Shown here piece after piece: positions 1 through 4,542 of a stretch of 7,883 nt of DNA. The first letter of the stretch is position 1; each line of letters opens with the position of its first letter. The notes below the pieces were generated by a model. The model did not search any database and was not told the DNA's origin. It was given only the letters and a program-made list of their open reading frames with translations. The position numbers were made by a program, and so were the translations under genes. The stretch comes from DATJXG01 sp035500455 (GTDB lineage Bacteria; Acidobacteriota; Terriglobia; Terriglobales; Acidobacteriaceae): positions 1 through 7,883 of the forward strand of contig DATJXG010000376.1 of assembly GCA_035500455.1 (NCBI GenBank). Reading direction: 5' to 3'.

Positions 1-2149
1 AGTCGTCGCCGGGGACAGGCTCGGCGGAATCGGGCTGATCGTCGAGCTCAGGGTTGCTGACCAGGCCTTCGCGTTCGAGTTGACGGAAGTAGCCGGGGCG
101 CGCGTGGCGGTAATGGTCGGCGGAAACTTTGCCGTCGAGCCAGGCAGTGTCCATCGGATAGACATTAGGATCGAAAATCACCAGATAGAAGTGCCAGATG
201 AGAATGGCAAAGGTAGCAAGCACGGCCTCGTACCAGTGCACGGCGGTGGCGGCGTCGGTAATCCACTTGGGGAAATGACGTAGCGTGAAATTGTTGAACC
301 AGAGCAGGAAGCCGGAGCCGGCCATGACGAGCGTGCCCCACATGAAGGCCAAATACTCCATTTTTTCCGCGTAGTTAAACTTGGAGAATTTGGGCGCGGT
401 CTTGGAGAGGCCGAGGTTGTAGCGGAAGACGTCGAGGATGTCGGTGGCGTCTTTGAGGGTTGGGAGCATGGCCCAAATGAAGACGCGGTCGCGCTTCTGT
501 GTAGCGAGATGGAAGACGTGATAGAGCGTGGCGAGGATCATGACAACGGCGGCGGTGCGATGCAACCCACCGCGAACGCCAACGCCGGCTTCCCAGAGGA
601 GAAGCGGCTTGGCCCACCAGGCGTCGGGGAATTTGAGAGCGAAGCCCGTGACGACGAGCGTTGGGAAGCTGGCCATGATGCCCCAATGAGCGATGCGGAA
701 GCGGAGATTCATGCGAAGAACCACTTCGCCACCTTCATGACGAGGCCGGCGGCGAATCAACTTACTGAGCAGATCGATGAGATTGTGGAGCAGCATGAAG
801 CCAAGCGTGGCGGGGATCAGCACCCAGTACGTCCAGCGGATCCACTTCACGACGGGATGATTCGGGCCGACACCAGTCTGCACATGAACGGGGCCGATGG
901 AATAGTGAGCCTGATCGGCACCCGCGTGGCACTGGCCGCAGGTCTTGGGCAGGTTGGCGGCATTGACGGTGGAGCGGGCGTCCGCCGATCTGAAAATATT
1001 GTGGACGCCGTGGCAGGACGCGCAGTTGGCAGCGGTGAGCTTGCCGCCCTTGAGCGCGAGACCGTGATAGCTGTCGGCGTAAGAAGGAACGCGGTCGGCC
1101 GGCAGATCATAGAGCTGCGCTAAGCGCGAGCTGGAATGGCAACGGCCGCAGGTCTGCGCGGAAATGTTGGCGGCGTAGACAGGTGAGGCAGGATTGTTGG
1201 GATCCAGGATCAAGTGTTCGCCGTGACAATCGACACAAGCAGGGGCATCTTTGACGCCGGCCTTGAGAGCATCGCCATGAACGCTTTCGTTGTAGACCTT
1301 GGCGATCTCCGAATGGCACTCGCCACAGGTCTGTGAAACCTTCCAATGATTGACGCGGGAGCGTTCGTCGCGGGCGGGGTAGATGTTGTGGTTGCCGTGG
1401 CAGTTGTTACAATCGGCGGCCTTTTCATTGCCGGCGGCGATGGCGCGTCCGTGAACGCTTTGCTTGTAAGACTCGACGGGATGGGCGACGGGGATTTTGT
1501 GCCGCGAGAGGAAGCCAGCATCACTGTGGCACTTAGCGCAGGAATCCGCGAGGTTCTTGCGTGCGACGGCGGAGTCAGGCTCGCTGGCAGGCTTTACCGA
1601 ATGAATCTCACCGTGGCAAGAAACGCATTTCGGTGCGTCGGGATCACCACGCTTGGCGGCCTGACCATGAATGCTGTCGGCAAACTCTTTCAGCTCGGGC
1701 TCGTGGCATTCCGCACATTTGCCGGGCATGAGATTGGTGGCAGCGGTGAGTTCATGAACATTGCCGTGGCACGTGGCACAGCCGGTTTCGCTCAAGACAG
1801 AGTGGGCGCTGGTGGCGAAGCCCTTGGCTTCGGCGTCGTGGCAAGTGGCGCACTCGACTTTGGCGACCTTGGCGGGGTGCGGGAAGTCCTTGATCGACGT
1901 GTGGCAGTCCTGACAAGCGAGAACGGCGTGAGCACTGGCCGCATGTTTCGCGGCATTGATTGAAATGTTCCTACCCTTATCGGACTTCATACCCGGGCTG
2001 CCATGACAGGCGAGGCAGGCCTCGTCCGGCTTAGGCGCATGGGCCTTCGGTGGATTTGCGGCAGCGCAGGTGGGAGCGAGCACCCACGCCAGCGCGAAGA
2101 GGAAGCCGATGATGAAGCGGCTTCGCTCCCCGGCTCGATTGGAGCTCAT
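1..2149 (-). CDS. 13-heme cytochrome c / cytochrome b (FdnI/HydC-type) fusion, CbcL-like architecture, 3' end outside window
   Basis: The frame is open for 716 codons from the ATG at 2149 to the window edge, with no stop, so the C-terminus is missing. Residues 1-31 look like a signal peptide (hydrophobic 12-26, Ala-rich cleavage region). Thirteen CXXCH motifs begin at residues 45, 79, 100, 124, 145, 175, 204, 247, 275, 305, 334, 376 and 404. They are followed by about five membrane helices (roughly 437-460, 486-507, 530-549, 588-610, 637-660). Membrane histidines H455, H488, H530, H544, H547, H638 and H653 are candidate b-heme ligands. The b domain ends with IFDPNVYPMD, a segment I associate with FdnI/HydC-type cytochrome b. 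A multiheme c region joined to such a domain is the architecture of Geobacter CbcL, an inner-membrane quinol oxidase, but CbcL has nine c hemes. The inferred role is quinone-linked electron exchange with periplasmic cytochromes. The start follows a GGAAGG site nine bases upstream. Orthology to CbcL is not shown. Confidence 0.88.
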   Translation of the reverse strand, partial: MSSNRAGERSRFIIGFLFALAWVLAPTCAAANPPKAHAPKPDEACLACHGSPGMKSDKGRNISINAAKHAASAHAVLACQDCHTSIKDFPHPAKVAKVECATCHDAEAKGFATSAHSVLSETGCATCHGNVHELTAATNLMPGKCAECHEPELKEFADSIHGQAAKRGDPDAPKCVSCHGEIHSVKPASEPDSAVARKNLADSCAKCHSDAGFLSRHKIPVAHPVESYKQSVHGRAIAAGNEKAADCNNCHGNHNIYPARDERSRVNHWKVSQTCGECHSEIAKVYNESVHGDALKAGVKDAPACVDCHGEHLILDPNNPASPVYAANISAQTCGRCHSSSRLAQLYDLPADRVPSYADSYHGLALKGGKLTAANCASCHGVHNIFRSADARSTVNAANLPKTCGQCHAGADQAHYSIGPVHVQTGVGPNHPVVKWIRWTYWVLIPATLGFMLLHNLIDLLSKLIRRRPRHEGGEVVLRMNLRFRIAHWGIMASFPTLVVTGFALKFPDAWWAKPLLLWEAGVGVRGGLHRTAAVVMILATLYHVFHLATQKRDRVFIWAMLPTLKDATDILDVFRYNLGLSKTAPKFSKFNYAEKMEYLAFMWGTLVMAGSGFLLWFNNFTLRHFPKWITDAATAVHWYEAVLATFAILIWHFYLVIFDPNVYPMDTAWLDGKVSADHYRHARPGYFRQLEREGLVSNPELDDQPDSAEPVPGDD

Positions 2150-2158
2150 AAAGCGCTA

Positions 2159-2164
2159 CCTTCC
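2159..2164 (-). promoter_or_regulatory. Ribosome-binding site of the c/b fusion gene
   Basis: GGAAGG on the minus strand lies nine bases before the ATG at 2149, which supports that start. It begins immediately after the inverted repeat at 2165-2185, so a hairpin there would sit at the edge of the ribosome footprint. Confidence 0.55.
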
Positions 2165-2185
2165 GGACTCTCGAATCGAGAGTCC
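2165..2185. repeat. Perfect 10-bp inverted repeat in the spacer before the 13-heme fusion gene
   Basis: The arms GGACTCTCGA (2165-2174) and TCGAGAGTCC (2176-2185) flank a single base, in the 51-base gap between the NapC-type gene and the c/b fusion gene. In the minus-strand transcript it would form a hairpin of about eight or nine pairs. No U-run follows, so it is not an intrinsic terminator. It directly abuts the GGAAGG ribosome-binding site at 2159-2164. It could be an mRNA processing or stability element, a translation-modulating hairpin, or a dimeric protein's operator. Confidence 0.75.
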
Positions 2186-2200
2186 TACATGTTGTCGTTA

Positions 2201-3646
2201 CTACAGACCGAGATCCTTGAGGACCTTCGGGTTTTCCTCCTGAACCGCGAGCAAGTTGTGGCAAGCGGAGCAGTCGTTGGAAATCGTCTGGCCGTCAGCG
2301 CTGGTGTGCGAACCGTCGTGGCAGCGGAAGCAGCCTGGGAAATCGTTGTGGCCGAGGTTATTGGGGTGAACGCCCCATCCGACTTTCATATCCGGAAAAA
2401 TGTTGCGGAGATAAATAGCGGAGACGGCGTCGGCCGCCTGTTCGACAAGCGCACGCTTGCCGTTGTAGACGTCAGGATAAGTGGAGCGGTAATAGCTGGT
2501 AATACCTTCTTCGATGCGAGATTTTGCGGTGTCGCGATCGGGATAGTCGGCCTTCAGCAGCTCGACGGCCTTTTTGCGGATGTAGGGAAGATCCGTGCTG
2601 ATGACGCCGCGGGAGATGCGGAGATCGACGGCATTTTCCGGTAGTTCGAAGGCGTGAGTAGGCCGGTTGTGGCAGTCGATGCAATCCATGGCGCGGCGTT
2701 CGCCTTTGGCGAGCTGTTCCTTGGTGACCTTGATATCAGTGGAGTCGAACTCGATGGTCTTGCCCTTGTCGTCGGTGTAGTAGACGACGGGAATGACCTG
2801 GCGCTTGTCATCGATGGAGATGTAGTGAATGCGGGAGCCTTCATCGAGATGACGGCCGTGAATGCCCACGGAACCGGCGCGTGTAAATCCACCGATTTTC
2901 AGAATGAGGGCGGTGGTCAGCGAGGTGTTCTTTTCGTCTTCCTTGTAGTTGGTCTTCACGAGAATCTTGTCGCCGGAGAAGCGCTGCGGCCAGTGGCATT
3001 GCTCGCAGGTTTCGCGCGCGGGGCGCAGGTACTTCACAGGAGAAGGGATGGGCCGCGAATAAGTCTTGAAAGTGACGGCGAAAACCTGGCGCAATCCGGA
3101 GAGCTTGGATTTCACGAACCAGCCGGCGCCGGGGCCGATGTGACATTGCACGCATTCGACGCGGGCGTGCGGCGAGCCCTGATAGGCGCTGTATTCGGGC
3201 GCCATGACAGTGTGACAGGTGAGGCCGCAGAAGGTGGTGGAGTCCATGTAACTGACGCCACGGTAGGAAGCAAAACCGAAGATCATGATATTGAGAATGG
3301 TGGCGCAACCGATGAAGAGGAGGCTGTTGCGAACCATGTCGGTCCTGAGGTCGACCGCGGGGTAGATGGCGGGAAGTTCCCCGGCATCGCGCAGTTTTTT
3401 GCGGCGCAGGAAGATGCCAAGGGGGATAAGCAGCAATCCGAAGACGAAGACGCCGGGAAGGATGAGGAAGATCAGGATGCCGACATAAGGATGGGGAGGC
3501 CCAGCGAGCATGAAATCATAGATCCAGAAACCGATGAGAGTGACGGCGCTGCTGGTGGTGAGCACGACGCCGATCAAGCTCAAGGTGTTCTGGCTGAGGT
3601 AGTAAAGCAGCCTGACCCAATCTCTGACGGTATTTTGTGGACTCAT
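2201..3646 (-). CDS. NapC/NirT-type membrane-anchored hexaheme cytochrome c, possibly ImcH-like
   Basis: A 481-residue protein. Three hydrophobic helices (about 19-45, 54-80 and 107-128) precede a periplasmic heme region. Heme motifs: CGLTCH at 140-145 (CX3CH, not CX2CH), CVQCH 165-169, CEQCH 214-218, CIDCH 322-326, CFRCH 439-443 and CSACH 459-463. The first four resemble the NapC/NirT tetraheme core that takes electrons from menaquinol. About 100 residues without hemes separate motifs 3 and 4, and about 110 separate motifs 4 and 5; the last two motifs form a C-terminal extension. Size, three N-terminal helices and extra hemes recall Geobacter ImcH (described with seven hemes), but I cannot confirm orthology. 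The inferred role is quinol oxidation at the inner membrane feeding periplasmic cytochromes. The ATG at 3646 is preferred because GAGGA lies nine bases upstream; an in-frame ATG at 3691 would add a basic 15-residue leader and lies next to the terminator. It ends with tandem stops TAG TAA. Confidence 0.88.
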   Translation of the reverse strand: MSPQNTVRDWVRLLYYLSQNTLSLIGVVLTTSSAVTLIGFWIYDFMLAGPPHPYVGILIFLILPGVFVFGLLLIPLGIFLRRKKLRDAGELPAIYPAVDLRTDMVRNSLLFIGCATILNIMIFGFASYRGVSYMDSTTFCGLTCHTVMAPEYSAYQGSPHARVECVQCHIGPGAGWFVKSKLSGLRQVFAVTFKTYSRPIPSPVKYLRPARETCEQCHWPQRFSGDKILVKTNYKEDEKNTSLTTALILKIGGFTRAGSVGIHGRHLDEGSRIHYISIDDKRQVIPVVYYTDDKGKTIEFDSTDIKVTKEQLAKGERRAMDCIDCHNRPTHAFELPENAVDLRISRGVISTDLPYIRKKAVELLKADYPDRDTAKSRIEEGITSYYRSTYPDVYNGKRALVEQAADAVSAIYLRNIFPDMKVGWGVHPNNLGHNDFPGCFRCHDGSHTSADGQTISNDCSACHNLLAVQEENPKVLKDLGL

Positions 3647-3655
3647 GAGTCCTGT

Positions 3656-3660
3656 TCCTC
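3656..3660 (-). promoter_or_regulatory. Ribosome-binding site deciding the start of the NapC-type gene
   Basis: GAGGA on the minus strand sits nine bases before the ATG at 3646. It favours this start over the in-frame ATG at 3691, which lies just after the U-tract of the terminator at 3696-3729. Confidence 0.6.
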
Positions 3661-3695
3661 GATTCCGGCCGCGAGCGAGTCGCGAGCGCACGGGT

Positions 3696-3729
3696 AGAAA
3701 AGGCCCCAGCGAAGGATACGCCAGGGCCT
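3696..3729 (-). terminator. Rho-independent terminator between the second monoheme cytochrome gene and the NapC-type gene
   Basis: On the minus strand AGGCCCTGGCG (3729-3719), a seven-base loop, then CGCTGGGGCCT (3711-3701) can form an 11-bp stem. Nine pairs are Watson-Crick and two adjacent ones are U-G and G-U wobbles. The stem is followed by UUUCUA. The wobbles pair only in the minus-strand RNA (they are C/A mismatches in the plus-strand RNA), and the U-run is on the minus side, so the orientation matches the genes. It lies about 60 bases after the stop of the 96-residue cytochrome and 50 bases before the NapC-type start. It may end the upstream unit or attenuate read-through. Confidence 0.75.
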
Positions 3730-3752
3730 GTGTACGGCACTACAGATCGTGC

Positions 3753-3768
3753 GCCTGCGGAAGCAGGC
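3753..3768. repeat. Short 6-bp hairpin downstream of the second monoheme cytochrome gene
   Basis: GCCTGC and GCAGGC are separated by four bases (GGAA on the plus strand, TTCC on the minus). The hairpin lies between the stop of the 96-residue cytochrome at 3790 and the terminator at 3696-3729. No U-run follows in either direction. It may protect the 3' end of the upstream transcript, or be chance in GC-rich sequence. Confidence 0.4.
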
Positions 3769-3789
3769 CCACCGGCGAAAAGATGAGAC

Positions 3790-4080
3790 CTACTTCAGGG
3801 TCGCCAGATAAGCAGCGAGATCCTTCACTTCGGCCGGGGTCAGGCTCTTGAGATTGGCGTGCTTGGGCGAAGTGGAGATGGCTTTCTGGATGTCATCGGC
3901 GCTCTTGCCCTTGATCGCGGGCGATTTCATAGCCGGCTTGCCAGCGGCATCGGCACCATGACACGCAGCGCACTTGGCCTTGAAGAGCTTTTCACCGTTC
4001 GCGGAATCCTGAGCGCGCGAGACGGATCCAACCAGGCAAAGCATCGCTGCCACTGCGAGAACAGATAGAACCTTCTTCAT
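3790..4080 (-). CDS. Small secreted monoheme cytochrome c with His at the presumed distal ligand position
   Basis: A 96-residue class I-like cytochrome c. A signal peptide (about 1-23, cleavage after SRA) precedes the heme motif CAACH at 37-41. The C-terminal helix (about 81-95) matches that of the neighbouring 109-residue cytochrome. Aligned without gaps from the shared K-S/T-L, the neighbour's MPPYKTL corresponds to HANLKSL here, so the usual distal Met is replaced by His74. The only Met in the mature region, Met51, matches a Met that the neighbour has in addition to its ligand, so Met51 is an unlikely substitute. Bis-His coordination, with a lower potential than a His/Met heme, is therefore inferred. 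The protein would shuttle electrons in the periplasm. AAGGAGG six bases before the ATG (4087-4093) strongly supports the start. The terminator at 3696-3729 lies downstream. Confidence 0.9.
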   Translation of the reverse strand: MKKVLSVLAVAAMLCLVGSVSRAQDSANGEKLFKAKCAACHGADAAGKPAMKSPAIKGKSADDIQKAISTSPKHANLKSLTPAEVKDLAAYLATLK

Positions 4081-4086
4081 TTACTG

Positions 4087-4093
4087 CCTCCTT
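4087..4093 (-). promoter_or_regulatory. Strong ribosome-binding site of the 96-residue cytochrome
   Basis: AAGGAGG on the minus strand is a near-perfect Shine-Dalgarno sequence, six bases before the ATG at 4080. It is the best such site in the window, in keeping with a small, abundant electron carrier. Confidence 0.75.
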
Positions 4094-4107
4094 GGTTTTT
4101 TTCCCTT

Positions 4108-4141
4108 GCACGAGGCGCGTAGGAGCGCCCGCGCCACGTGC
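4108..4141. repeat. Long imperfect hairpin between the two monoheme cytochrome genes
   Basis: In plus-strand terms, GCACG (4108-4112) pairs with CGTGC (4137-4141), A4113 faces A4136 as a mismatch, and GGCGCG (4114-4119) pairs with CGCGCC (4130-4135) around a 10-base loop. That gives 11 pairs with one internal mismatch. On the transcribed minus strand it is followed by an A-rich rather than U-rich run, so it is not a standard terminator. It may be an intercistronic stabilising or processing hairpin that separates expression of the two cytochromes. Confidence 0.6.
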
Positions 4142-4158
4142 CAGAAACGAGAGAGAGC

Positions 4159-4488
4159 TTACTTCTTGAGGGAGCGAATGTACGAAACCAGGTCTTTGAC
4201 CTGGTCGGCGCTCAAGGTCTTGTACGGCGGCATTTTGCCCTTGCCGTTGGTGATGATGCCGGTGAGATCAGCATCACTCTGCTTCTGAACATCGGCAGAA
4301 GCGAGGTCGCGAGTCTTCATGGCTTCCTTGCCCTTGCCATCGGCACCGTGACAGCCGGCGCACTTGGCCTTGAAGGTGGCTTCCCCAGCGGCAACGTCGG
4401 CCTTGGCCGGAGCGCTCAGCAGGCAAACGCCCGCGAGCAGCGCTGCAGCCAGCGTCAGCCCACCCAGTTGCTTTACTTTGTTCTCCAT
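4159..4488 (-). CDS. Small secreted monoheme cytochrome c (class I, His/Met)
   Basis: A 109-residue protein with a signal peptide of about 30 residues (cleavage after AKA) and one heme motif, CAGCH, at 43-47. Met86 in a KMPPYKTL segment is the expected distal ligand, and a C-terminal helix runs from about 93 to 108. This is the fold of small c-type cytochromes such as c6 and c555. The segment around the heme (KAKCAxCHGAD) and a following GKxAMK are shared with the 96-residue cytochrome encoded just downstream, so the two are probably paralogues. The likely role is a soluble periplasmic electron carrier between the inner-membrane cytochromes and the decaheme protein; the actual partner is not shown. 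The ATG at 4488 has AGGAG six bases upstream. The gap to the porin gene is 54 bases. Confidence 0.92.
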   Translation of the reverse strand: MENKVKQLGGLTLAAALLAGVCLLSAPAKADVAAGEATFKAKCAGCHGADGKGKEAMKTRDLASADVQKQSDADLTGIITNGKGKMPPYKTLSADQVKDLVSYIRSLKK

Positions 4489-4494
4489 ATGACT

Positions 4495-4499
4495 CTCCT
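4495..4499 (-). promoter_or_regulatory. Ribosome-binding site of the 109-residue cytochrome
   Basis: AGGAG on the minus strand lies six bases before the ATG at 4488, within the 54-base gap after the porin gene. Confidence 0.65.
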
Positions 4500-4542
4500 G
4501 ACTAATTTCGGCGGAGACCCCTCAAGCTTCCCTCGCCGTCCA

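Noticed and set aside
509..1123. Plus-strand open frames of about 200 codons (also at 1346-1963 and 2003-2644) over the c/b fusion gene and the adjoining 3' end of the NapC-type gene
   Set aside because: They lie antisense to a continuous 716-codon frame with 13 in-frame heme motifs, or to the end of the NapC-type gene, and have no recognisable features.
3670..3688. Direct repeat CGCGAGCG twice with an 11-base period upstream of the NapC-type gene
   Set aside because: Eight-base repeats are common in such GC-rich sequence, and most of it overlaps the alternative 5' end of the frame; there is no further support for an operator.
2654..3697. A 347-codon open frame on the plus strand opposite the NapC-type gene
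   Set aside because: The minus-strand frame has six heme motifs, three membrane helices and a ribosome-binding site; the plus-strand product is acidic low-complexity sequence typical of the antisense of a GC-rich gene.
4012..4080. Lipoprotein signal in the 96-residue cytochrome (Cys15)
   Set aside because: The residues before Cys15 (AML) do not fit a lipobox; a standard signal peptidase site after SRA fits better. The same holds for Cys22 of the 109-residue cytochrome.
4499..4542. Possible terminator after the porin gene (GGCG and CGCC arms)
   Set aside because: The stem is only about four to six pairs with a bulge and no U-run follows.
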